DNA from: Kaistella polysaccharea
Lineage (GTDB): Bacteria > Bacteroidota > Bacteroidia > Flavobacteriales > Weeksellaceae
NCBI RefSeq assembly: GCF_020410745.1
Contig: NZ_CP084528.1
Span: 2,480,001-2,544,000, forward strand
Length of the DNA: 64,000 nt
Reading direction: 5' to 3'
Below, piece by piece: positions 44,878-52,180 of the stretch (within the stretch, counting starts at the first letter, position 1; every line of letters starts with the position of its first letter). Below the pieces are notes generated by a model, which worked only from the letters and a program-made list of their open reading frames with translations, did not search any database and was not told the DNA's origin. Position numbers and translations under genes: made by a program.

Positions 44878-45429
44878 ATGAATAAATTATTCACATCAAT
44901 TTTGATGACCGCCATACCAGTTCTCGTCTTTTCTCAGGTCGTAATTGCGCCGAGACCAGGTCAGACTGCTCCAACAAATTCTTCGGTTTCCCTTGAATTT
45001 GGAAATGATCAAATGAAAGGAATTGTAGTTCCCTATGTAAAAGCTTCTTCTGCACAAACACCTGTACCAGACGGTACTTTCATTATGGATCCTTCAGATA
45101 ACATTCTTAAATTCCGCCAAAATGAAATGTGGAGAGATCTTACAGGTCCGGCAACGAAAACAAATGCTGTAGATACTTCGATACAAAACGGCAAAATGGG
45201 AAATGTAAGAGCAAAAACTGTTATTGGCGTAAATAATCAAACCGATATTACACCAGGAATTTTAATTCTTTCAGATACTGATAAAGCTATGATCCTACCG
45301 AAAGTTGCTCTTCCGCATTTGATGATCAAAAATCCAGCTGCCGGAATGATGGCGTACGATACCGTAAATAAACAATTGGCTGTATTTAACGGAACTCAGT
45401 GGAGTTTCTGGAAAGCTACACGTCCATAA
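44878..45429 (+). CDS. Small secreted protein with GMMAYDT module
   Basis: A 183-residue protein with a signal peptide (1-20, ending VFSQ). The rest has short strands and ends NPAAGMMAYDTVNKQLAVFN, then WSFWKATRP. The same GMMAYDT...K.L...W block ends the previous gene, 24 bp upstream, so the genes form a pair. I do not recognise a known family beyond this module, which also occurs in Bacteroidota secreted proteins as far as I recall. Confidence 0.75.
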   Translation: MNKLFTSILMTAIPVLVFSQVVIAPRPGQTAPTNSSVSLEFGNDQMKGIVVPYVKASSAQTPVPDGTFIMDPSDNILKFRQNEMWRDLTGPATKTNAVDTSIQNGKMGNVRAKTVIGVNNQTDITPGILILSDTDKAMILPKVALPHLMIKNPAAGMMAYDTVNKQLAVFNGTQWSFWKATRP

Positions 45430-45490
45430 AAACATCAATATTTCTTCGGTTAGTTTTTTATAATTGACTCAGAAGAAACATCATATTTAG

Positions 45491-45519
45491 AATCCCAATC
45501 TTTGATTGGGATTTTTTTA
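45491..45519 (+). terminator. Intrinsic terminator after the secreted-protein pair
   Basis: AATCCCAATC pairs with GATTGGGATT around a TTT loop, then a T-run. Confidence 0.88.
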
Positions 45520-45723
45520 TTAAGAGCTTGTTTAGCTCTTAAAGCTTATTTAGAGGTAGACTTTTTAAAACTGTTTAAATAATAAAGCCGATAATAGGTC
45601 ATCTGTTTTCTGGAAAGTGATAGAATGCTTTGGTAGGGCGCAGTCTGTGTGATTGTGGAAAACTTTTAAGGCTTATACTCAGTTAATTAATCTTTCGGGC
45701 TTTCTATATCAGTTTTCATTTTC

Positions 45724-45731
45724 TATTTTTG
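45724..45731 (+). promoter_or_regulatory. Candidate -7 element for nrdB
   Basis: TATTTTTG about 121 bp before the nrdB ATG. The long leader contains a hairpin (45815-45833). Confidence 0.35.
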
Positions 45732-45852
45732 TAAAGATCACAGGGTTCATCTGGCGAAACACTTTTTTGCCGCGTTTCTGTATTAAATCATTATCAATCA
45801 CGAATTTACAGCCACCGTTTTTAAAAGAAACGGAAATAAAAAAAACGATATT

Positions 45853-46827
45853 ATGGGAATTTTTGACAAGAGAGTAGGATATAAGCCATTTGAGTATCCA
45901 GAGATTCTACAATTTGTAGAAGCGATTAATAAATCCTTCTGGGTTCATTCTGAAGTAGATTTCACAGCAGACGTTCAGGATTTCCAATCTCAACTGGAGC
46001 CTCACGAAAAAAATGCGATTAAGAACGCTCTTTTGGCCATCGCTCAAATCGAAGTTTCTGTAAAAACGTTTTGGGGAAATCTCTACAATCACATGCCGAA
46101 ACCGGAATTGAATGGATTGGGCGCTACCTTTGCAGAATGTGAGTTTCGTCATTCCGAGGCGTATTCCCGTTTATTAGAAGTCTTGGGTTACAACGATTCT
46201 TTCAGTCAAGTGGTGGAAATTCCAGCGATCAAAAAGAGAATCGATTTTCTATCTAATGTTTTGAAACACGCCAATTCTACAACTCCGAAAGAATATGTTT
46301 CTTCGCTTTTGTTGTTCAGTATTCTGATAGAGAATGTTTCGCTCTTCTCTCAGTTTGCGATTATCTTGTCTTTTACCCGTTTTAAAGGCTATATGAAGAA
46401 CGTTTCGAACATTATCGCATGGACTTCAGTTGATGAGCAGATTCACGCCAACGCGGGTATTTATTTGATCAATAAAATCCGCCAGGAACAGCCCGATTTA
46501 TTAACCGATTCAGATATTGAAGATATTTATACTTTGGTCGACCATTCCATCGATGTGGAAGAAGAAATCTTGGACTGGATTTTCGAAATGGGTGAAATCG
46601 ATAATGTGAGCAAAGAGAATTTGTTGAACTTCATGAAATTCCGTGTGGATGACAGTTTGAAGAAAATCAATATGAAAACCCGTTACAACATTTCGCCGGA
46701 ACAATACCGTCCGATGGTTTGGTTTGAGGAAGAAGTTTTCGCCAATTCAATGGATGATTTCTTCGCCAAAAGACCGGTGGATTATACCAAACACGACAAG
46801 AGTATTACTTCGAACGATTTGTTCTAG
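45853..46827 (+). CDS. nrdB: Class I ribonucleotide reductase small subunit
   Basis: A 324-residue diiron protein. Metal and radical residues are seen: E67 in AIAQIEVSV, E97 and H100 in CEFRHSEAY, the radical tyrosine Y104 (same spacing as E. coli E115-H118-Y122), a Glu in LLFSILIENVSLF, and Glu/His in TSVDEQIHANAG. There is no N-terminal ATP-cone. nrdA follows, separated by 357 bp that carries two hairpin elements in opposite orientation. Confidence 0.95.
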   Translation: MGIFDKRVGYKPFEYPEILQFVEAINKSFWVHSEVDFTADVQDFQSQLEPHEKNAIKNALLAIAQIEVSVKTFWGNLYNHMPKPELNGLGATFAECEFRHSEAYSRLLEVLGYNDSFSQVVEIPAIKKRIDFLSNVLKHANSTTPKEYVSSLLLFSILIENVSLFSQFAIILSFTRFKGYMKNVSNIIAWTSVDEQIHANAGIYLINKIRQEQPDLLTDSDIEDIYTLVDHSIDVEEEILDWIFEMGEIDNVSKENLLNFMKFRVDDSLKKINMKTRYNISPEQYRPMVWFEEEVFANSMDDFFAKRPVDYTKHDKSITSNDLF

Positions 46828-46835
46828 TTTTATTT

Positions 46836-46900
46836 GGGCGCCTTTTTCCGCCTTCTACTCCCTCCCGATTTTAGATCGGGATTCACTCAAGTCGGGGCGT
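46836..46900 (-). repeat. Dispersed hairpin element, copy E (minus orientation)
   Basis: Begins 9 bp after the nrdB stop. On the minus strand it reads ACGCCCCGACTTGAGTGAAT, then a stem CCCGAT/ATCGGG, then GAGTAGAAGGCGGAAA. The same outer blocks occur in copy B. It could double as the nrdB transcript terminator or 3' end structure. Confidence 0.75.
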
Positions 46901-47184
46901 AGGTGGGAGTGTAGAATATAATTGGGATTTTAAACGAAAGAATTTACAGAAGTAGCAAAATTAACCTTGACAAGGTTTTAAACCGAATTAGAAAATCTTC
47001 GAAAGAAAAAAGGCAGAAATTAATAGCCCCGATTGAAACGACATCCTTTTTATTTTTTTTCAGAAAAATAAAAAGATAGAGTGGAAAGCGGGACAGAAAT
47101 ATAAAAGAAGCGAACAATTCAAGCTTCTAAAAAAACTAAAACCAATTGTACGATGTACAATAAAATGATTACCGAAAAAAAATT
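46901..47184. other. Spacer between nrdB and nrdA
   Basis: With copy E this makes a 357-bp gene-free stretch. It contains copy F (47024-47094) and otherwise AT-rich DNA with no ORF. A clear nrdA promoter is not seen. Confidence 0.5.
47024..47094 (+). repeat. Dispersed hairpin element, copy F
   Basis: Head TAGCCCCGATTGAAACGAC and tail GATAGAGTGGAAAGCGGGAC. The centre has a perfect stem TTTTTATTTTT with AAAAATAAAAA. It is the clearest copy and defines the type 1 form shared with copies A and C. It lies 124 bp after copy E, in the opposite orientation. Confidence 0.82.
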
Positions 47185-48840
47185 ATGGAAGAACAATCAA
47201 AAATCTGGTGGCTGAACGAAGAGTCTGAGCAAATGCTGAACCGCGGTTATTTGCTAAAAGGCGAAACCGTAGAAGGTGCGATCCAAAGAATTACGACTGC
47301 TGCTGCGAAAAGATTATATAAACCCGAATTACAGCCTGCTTTTGAGGAAATGATTACCAAAGGCTGGATCAGTTTTTCCTCACCCGTTTGGGCGAATATG
47401 GGAACAGAAAGAGGTTTGCCGATTTCTTGTTTCAATGTTCATGTTCCGGATAATATTGAAGGAATTACGCACAAATTAGGGGAAGTAATTATGCAGACTA
47501 AGATTGGGGGCGGAACTTCCGGGTATTTTGGAGAGCTGAGAAATAGGGGAACAGCGGTTACGGATAACGGAAAATCTTCGGGCGCAGTTTCGTTTATGAA
47601 ATTGTATGATACTGCAATGGATGTGGTTTCGCAAGGTGGCGTTCGTCGTGGTGCTTTTGCCGCGTATTTAGATGTTGACCACGGAGATATCGAAGAGTTT
47701 TTATCCATTAAAGATATTGGAAGTCCGATTCAGAATTTGTTTACCGGAATCTGTGTACCCGATTATTGGATGCAAGACATGATCGATGGCGATATGGACA
47801 AACGTAAAATTTGGGCAAGAGTTTTAGAAAGCCGTGCACAAAAAGGTTTGCCTTATATTTTCTTCACCGATAATGTGAACCGTAATAAACCACAAGTTTA
47901 CAAAGATTTAGGAATGACCGTAAATGCAAGTAACTTGTGTTCGGAAATTATGTTGCCTTCCAGCGCCGAAGAATCCTTTATTTGCTGTCTTTCTTCAATG
48001 AACTTAGAGTTATATGACGAGTGGAAAGATACGGACGCTGTGAAGTTGGCGATTTATTTCTTGGACGCAGTTTTATCTGAATTTATTGAAAAAACAGAAG
48101 GGAATTATTACCTGACCGGCGCGCGCAATTTTGCTTTGCGTCACAGAGCTTTAGGTTTGGGCGTTCTTGGTTATCATTCTTACCTTCAGAAAAACATGAT
48201 TCCATTTGAAAGTTTTGAGGCTACACAATTCAACGCAAAAGCTTTCCGCCAAATTAAAGAACAGTCAGTTATTGCGTCTCAGGAACTGGCAAATATTTAT
48301 GGCGAACCCGAATTGTTAAAAGGATATGGCTTGCGAAATACAACGACTATGGCAATCGCGCCGACTACTTCTAGTTCTGCGATTCTTGGACAAACTTCGC
48401 CAGGAATTGAGCCATTTGCATCGAATTATTATAAAGCAGGTTTGGCGAAAGGGAACTTTATGCGTAAAAATAAATACTTGGCGATCTTATTAAAAGAAAA
48501 AGGAATCGACAATGAAGATACGTGGAGAACTATTATGTTGAATCATGGTTCTGTTCAGAATATTCCAGAATTATCTGAAGAAGAAAAAGCAGTTTTTAAA
48601 ACATTTAGAGAGATTTCTCCCATGGAAATTATTTCTCAAGCTGCACAAAGACAACAATATATTGATCAGGCACAATCACTAAACTTGCAAATTCCATCGA
48701 CAATGCCGGTGAAAGATGTGAATTACCTTTATATTGAGGCTTGGAAAAAAGGCGTGAAATCTTTGTATTATCAAAGAAGTTCGTCTGTTTCTAAGGAATT
48801 GATGGTGAACTTTGTGACGTGTTCAAGTTGTGAAGCGTAA
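47185..48840 (+). CDS. nrdA: Class I ribonucleotide reductase large subunit, short form without ATP-cone
   Basis: A 551-residue catalytic subunit. All key residues are visible: C82 in ISCFNV, the N-x-C-x-E active site NLCSE (N250, C252, E254), the partner Cys in FICCLSSMNL (C267/C268), the radical tyrosine pair in SLYYQRSSSV and the C-terminal CSSC tail (C546, C549). It has no N-terminal ATP-cone and is about 200 residues shorter than E. coli NrdA, so the usual ATP/dATP on-off site is absent. Its partner NrdB also lacks one. Not a truncated gene, as both ends are intact. Confidence 0.95.
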   Translation: MEEQSKIWWLNEESEQMLNRGYLLKGETVEGAIQRITTAAAKRLYKPELQPAFEEMITKGWISFSSPVWANMGTERGLPISCFNVHVPDNIEGITHKLGEVIMQTKIGGGTSGYFGELRNRGTAVTDNGKSSGAVSFMKLYDTAMDVVSQGGVRRGAFAAYLDVDHGDIEEFLSIKDIGSPIQNLFTGICVPDYWMQDMIDGDMDKRKIWARVLESRAQKGLPYIFFTDNVNRNKPQVYKDLGMTVNASNLCSEIMLPSSAEESFICCLSSMNLELYDEWKDTDAVKLAIYFLDAVLSEFIEKTEGNYYLTGARNFALRHRALGLGVLGYHSYLQKNMIPFESFEATQFNAKAFRQIKEQSVIASQELANIYGEPELLKGYGLRNTTTMAIAPTTSSSAILGQTSPGIEPFASNYYKAGLAKGNFMRKNKYLAILLKEKGIDNEDTWRTIMLNHGSVQNIPELSEEEKAVFKTFREISPMEIISQAAQRQQYIDQAQSLNLQIPSTMPVKDVNYLYIEAWKKGVKSLYYQRSSSVSKELMVNFVTCSSCEA

Positions 48841-48879
48841 GAATCAGAGAAAAGAATAAAGAACACAGACATTAGTGCA

Positions 48880-48906
48880 AACCGCAGAATTTTTCTGCGG
48901 TTTTTT
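48880..48906 (+). terminator. Intrinsic terminator after nrdA
   Basis: AACCGCAGAA pairs with the TTCTGCGGTT half around a short T loop, then T-run. Confidence 0.88.
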
Positions 48907-48973
48907 ATTATAAAAAGTTTAATCTTTAGGTAAAATCAAAATTTCCTAACTTTATAAGTCAAATCACCCTCTT

Positions 48974-49840
48974 ATGAAATTCGGAAAAGTTGAAGATCCG
49001 TCGCAGATCGATTTTAAATTGCCAAAAGATCACCCAAAAACCGAGAAAGTTTTAAAGAAGAATAAGTCGAAAGAATTTAATGTTTTTATTGGTTCCGCAA
49101 ATTGGAATAAAAAAGATTTGAAAGGATTTTATCCACGCGGGACGAAAGATGAGTTGTCCTATTATTCAACCCAGTTTAATTCCATTGAGTTGAATGCAAC
49201 GTTCTACAAAATGCCTTCACCTGAACAGATTCTCACCTGGAAAGAAAAAACACCCGCAGATTTTAAATTTTTCCCAAAGGTTCCAAGTACGGTTTCTCAT
49301 TACCGAAGATTACTCAACATCACTGAGGCAGTGACCAAATTTGCGACTGCGGTCTTAAATTTCGACGAACAATTAGGAATGGCTTTTCTACAACTTCGCG
49401 ACAGTTTTAAACCTAAAGATTTCGAAAGATTAGAAAAGTTCGTACAGGATTGGCCGCAAGAAGTTCCACTTGCGATCGAGCTTAGAAATGCCGAGTGGTT
49501 TGAGGATCAAGATATCTTTAAAAAAACAACGGAGCTTTTTGAAAAATATCACATTACCAATATTATTGTAGATACCGCGGGCCGTCGGGATATGCTTCAT
49601 ATGAGATTGACTACTTCTACAGCTTTCATCCGTTATGTAGGCGCTAATGCTGCGAGCGATTATACAAGATTAGACGATTGGTTGGTTCGAATAAAAAGCT
49701 GGAAGAAACAAGGTTTAAAAAACGTTTATTTTTTCGTTCATCAAAATATAGAAAAAGCATCTCCGCTCTTGTCTGCTTACTTTATTGAAGCCGTAAATAA
49801 AGAATTCAAACTGAAAATTCATGTTCCTGTGATGGCCTGA
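48974..49840 (+). CDS. DUF72-family protein
   Basis: A 288-residue protein with a TIM-barrel-like DUF72 pattern: GSANWNKKDLKGFYPRGTKD, YSTQFNSIELNATFYKMPSP, and DFKFFPKVPSTVSHYRRL, all typical blocks (NxxEINxTFY, FxFxxKxPxxxTH). The family has no assigned biochemical role. It stands alone between nrdA and the rrf2 gene. Confidence 0.92.
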   Translation: MKFGKVEDPSQIDFKLPKDHPKTEKVLKKNKSKEFNVFIGSANWNKKDLKGFYPRGTKDELSYYSTQFNSIELNATFYKMPSPEQILTWKEKTPADFKFFPKVPSTVSHYRRLLNITEAVTKFATAVLNFDEQLGMAFLQLRDSFKPKDFERLEKFVQDWPQEVPLAIELRNAEWFEDQDIFKKTTELFEKYHITNIIVDTAGRRDMLHMRLTTSTAFIRYVGANAASDYTRLDDWLVRIKSWKKQGLKNVYFFVHQNIEKASPLLSAYFIEAVNKEFKLKIHVPVMA

Positions 49841-49877
49841 GCGATCCTATTTTCTTTTAATTATTTTTAAAAAATAG

Positions 49878-49899
49878 TAAAGGACTGTATTGTCTTTTA
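49878..49899. promoter_or_regulatory. Operator-like palindrome before the Rrf2 gene
   Basis: TAAAGGAC-N6-GTCTTTTA, a 22-bp imperfect palindrome overlapping the -33 TTG (49890-49892). The same 22-bp pattern recurs at 50388-50409 before the cbb3 oxidase gene, so it is a candidate binding site of the Rrf2 protein. Confidence 0.65.
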
Positions 49900-49920
49900 T
49901 TATATTTTTATTTACATTTG
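49890..49920 (+). promoter_or_regulatory. Promoter of the Rrf2 gene
   Basis: TTG at 49890-49892, a 20-bp spacer, then TACATTTG at 49913-49920. The operator palindrome covers the -33 element, as expected for a repressed promoter. Confidence 0.6.
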
Positions 49921-49937
49921 TTCTTAGGAAAAGGAAT

Positions 49938-50372
49938 ATGTTTTCAAAATCATGTGAGTACGGGATTCGAGCGTCTATTTACGTCGCAAAAAATTCCCTT
50001 AAAAATCGGAAAGTAAGCTTGAAAGAAGTTGCGAAACACACCGATTCACCACCTGCATTTATGGCAAAAATATTACAGAAATTAACCAGGACCGAAATTT
50101 TATCTTCCTTCAAAGGTCCAACCGGTGGTTTTTCGGTAGCCTTAGATAATTTAGAAAAAATATCACTTTTGAGTATCGTTTTGGCAATGGATGGAAATGG
50201 AATTTTTGAAGACTGCACTTTAGGTCTTAGAAAATGTGATGTTGAAAAACCCTGTCCTTTGCATTTTAAATTTATACAAATTCGGGATGAAATGCGGGAA
50301 ACCTTAGAATCTACATCATTACGATCTTTGGCTGAACAGGTTTCAGATGGAGTAACCTTTTTAAAACGTTAG
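49938..50372 (+). CDS. Rrf2-family transcriptional regulator, likely Fe-S sensing
   Basis: A 144-residue regulator. The winged HTH has MFSKSCEYGIRASIYVAKNS and a recognition part with SPPAFMAKILQKLTR; GPTGGFSVALD is the wing. Three cysteines lie as C-x6-C-x5-C (EDCTLGLRKC, then DVEKPC), like the cluster ligands of NsrR and IscR, so an iron-sulfur cluster sensing NO or redox state is probable. The frame extends upstream to 49890, but ATG 49938 gives the standard start and fits the promoter. It is followed by the cbb3 operon with a matching operator. Confidence 0.9.
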   Translation: MFSKSCEYGIRASIYVAKNSLKNRKVSLKEVAKHTDSPPAFMAKILQKLTRTEILSSFKGPTGGFSVALDNLEKISLLSIVLAMDGNGIFEDCTLGLRKCDVEKPCPLHFKFIQIRDEMRETLESTSLRSLAEQVSDGVTFLKR

Positions 50373-50387
50373 TTTTTTTTACAATAA

Positions 50388-50409
50388 TAAAGGACAATTT
50401 TATCTTTTA
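50388..50409. promoter_or_regulatory. Operator-like palindrome before ccoN
   Basis: TAAAGGAC-N6-ATCTTTTA, the same arrangement as at 49878. A -7-like TATCTTTT (50401-50408) lies inside it, 11 bp before the ATG. Confidence 0.6.
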
Positions 50410-50419
50410 ATAATTCTAT

Positions 50420-52171
50420 ATGAATAATTCAATTTTTGGTGAATCGGGGATTCAGATTACACTAGTGCTTATTTTGCTTCCGGTCTTGGTGGGTCTGCTG
50501 ATTGCCATCGTTAAGACCTACGGAACGTATAAGGATTTAAAAGCACGCCGTAAACTGGGCGAATTTCAAAAGAAAATTCAGAGCATGTCTCCGGATGAAC
50601 TGCAGATTTACGAACGCCAGGAAAAGGCACAATCCTACCAAGTTCCGGATAACGAATTATCTGGGACCCAACCGCCTTCTGATGAAAAAGGAATTATTTA
50701 TAATGTAAACAGAGTTGAAGAACTGCGTGTAATTCCTTCCAAAAAAAGTTTTGTTCCCCAAAAATACATCTCACCACAACTTGCCAATTTAATTTTGTAT
50801 TTTATTGGATTTTCCATCTTCTGGCTATTATTCGGAACCACCGTGGGCGAATATTTGGGAATTAAATTTGTAGCGCCTGATGCCGATCATGTAAGTTGGC
50901 TGAGTTTCGGGCGGCTTCGTCCTGTTCATACCAATATGGTTTTTTGGGGTTGGGCCTCATTTGCAATGGTTGGACTGGCTTATTATGTAATCCCGCGTGT
51001 AAGCAATGTAGGAATACACAATCTGAAAATTGGGTACTATTCATTAATATTAATGAATTCTGCAGTGCTGTTGGGAACAATTTCCCTTATGGCTGGGATT
51101 AATAATGGCGGAGGTGAATACAGAGAATATATCTGGCCGATCATGGCACTTTTTGCTGTTGGTATTGTGCTGTCACTCTACAATTTTTTAATGACTGTTG
51201 CAAAACGAGCGACAAAAGAAATTTATGTTTCGAACTGGTATATTATTTCTGCGATGATGTATGTAGTGGTGATTTTAGTTGTCGCTTACATTCCTTTCTG
51301 GCAAGATGGTCTTGCGGAAACAATCATTCAGGGATACTACATGCACCAAGGAGTTGGGATGTGGTTTATGTTCCTTTGTCTGGGTTTGATGTATTATTTC
51401 CTGCCGCAACAATTAAACAAACCAATTTATTCCTACAGTTTAGGAATCTTAGCTTTTTGGACTCAAATTTTATTTTATACTTTAATCGGTAGTCATCACT
51501 TTATTTTTAGCGCCATTCCTTGGTGGATGCAAACTGTTGCGATCGTTGCCAGTGTTGGGATGGTAATTCCTGTTGTTGCTGGTACGGCAAATTTCCTTTT
51601 AACATTTAATGGTGCCTGGTATCAGCTGAAAACAAGTTATACTTTACCGTTTTATCTCATCTCTATTATTTTCTATTTCACGGGCTCAATGCAGGGCACG
51701 GTAGAAGCATTTCGATTTACCAATTTAATTTGGCACTTCACCGATTTTACCGTTGCGCATTCCCACTTAACCATGTATGGAATTATCACCTTCATGTTGT
51801 GGGCCTTTATTTATACGTTGGTTCCAAGAATCACAGGAAAAGAACCACCAAAACTTTCCGTCGGAATTCATTTCTGGATGGCTTTAATTGGATTGATCTT
51901 CTATACTTTCTCCTTGATGATTGGTTCTACACAACGCGGTTTGATGTGGATGGACAGTAAACCATTTATAGAAAGTGTGAAAATGATGGCGCCTTTCTGG
52001 CTTTGGAGAGCGATCGGTGGTACAATGATGTGGATTTCTCATTTTGTTTTTGCCTATAACTTCTACAAAATGATTAACAAGAGGAAAGAAGTGTTTATTC
52101 CTACAACGCCTGCCGAAATTTTAGAAGCAAAACGACAACTTAAAAACACGGAATATATTCCTACAAAATAA
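50420..52171 (+). CDS. ccoN: cbb3-type oxidase catalytic subunit (CcoN-like)
   Basis: A 583-residue heme-copper oxidase subunit with about 13 helices. H170 (VHTNM) is a heme ligand, H309 (YMHQGVGMW) and H359/H360 (IGSHH) are CuB ligands, and AHSHLTMYG holds further heme ligands. The cbb3 catalytic tyrosine is kept: Y353 lies 44 residues after H309, the spacing of the cross-linked H207/Y251 pair in the Pseudomonas enzyme, so this is an oxygen reductase and not a nitric oxide reductase. It has an extra N-terminal helix and soluble stretch (residues 1-115). It heads a four-gene operon behind the Rrf2 operator. Confidence 0.9.
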   Translation: MNNSIFGESGIQITLVLILLPVLVGLLIAIVKTYGTYKDLKARRKLGEFQKKIQSMSPDELQIYERQEKAQSYQVPDNELSGTQPPSDEKGIIYNVNRVEELRVIPSKKSFVPQKYISPQLANLILYFIGFSIFWLLFGTTVGEYLGIKFVAPDADHVSWLSFGRLRPVHTNMVFWGWASFAMVGLAYYVIPRVSNVGIHNLKIGYYSLILMNSAVLLGTISLMAGINNGGGEYREYIWPIMALFAVGIVLSLYNFLMTVAKRATKEIYVSNWYIISAMMYVVVILVVAYIPFWQDGLAETIIQGYYMHQGVGMWFMFLCLGLMYYFLPQQLNKPIYSYSLGILAFWTQILFYTLIGSHHFIFSAIPWWMQTVAIVASVGMVIPVVAGTANFLLTFNGAWYQLKTSYTLPFYLISIIFYFTGSMQGTVEAFRFTNLIWHFTDFTVAHSHLTMYGIITFMLWAFIYTLVPRITGKEPPKLSVGIHFWMALIGLIFYTFSLMIGSTQRGLMWMDSKPFIESVKMMAPFWLWRAIGGTMMWISHFVFAYNFYKMINKRKEVFIPTTPAEILEAKRQLKNTEYIPTK

Positions 52172-52180
52172 ATTAGAATA

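Larger units (their letters stand above)
45430..45852. other. 423-bp stretch before nrdB
   Basis: It holds the terminator of the secreted-protein pair (45491-45519), a short hairpin AAGAGCT-N5-AGCTCTT (45522-45540), a -7-like TATTTTTG at 45724-45731, and a hairpin CCGTTT/AAACGG (45815-45833) 20 bp before nrdB. No NrdR-type box was recognised. A 74-residue frame overlapping the nrdB start looks spurious. Confidence 0.5.

Noticed and set aside
45430-45852. NrdR-box pair before nrdB
   Set aside because: I looked for the ACACTATATATTGTGT-type boxes and saw none; only AT-rich DNA and short hairpins.
45653-45877. A 74-residue frame before nrdB
   Set aside because: It overlaps the nrdB start, has an unusual composition and no homology that I can see; nrdB is certain.
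47185-48840. Truncated or frameshifted nrdA
   Set aside because: Short length suggested damage, but the N-terminal start is normal for cone-less enzymes, all catalytic residues are present, and the C-terminal CSSC tail is intact.
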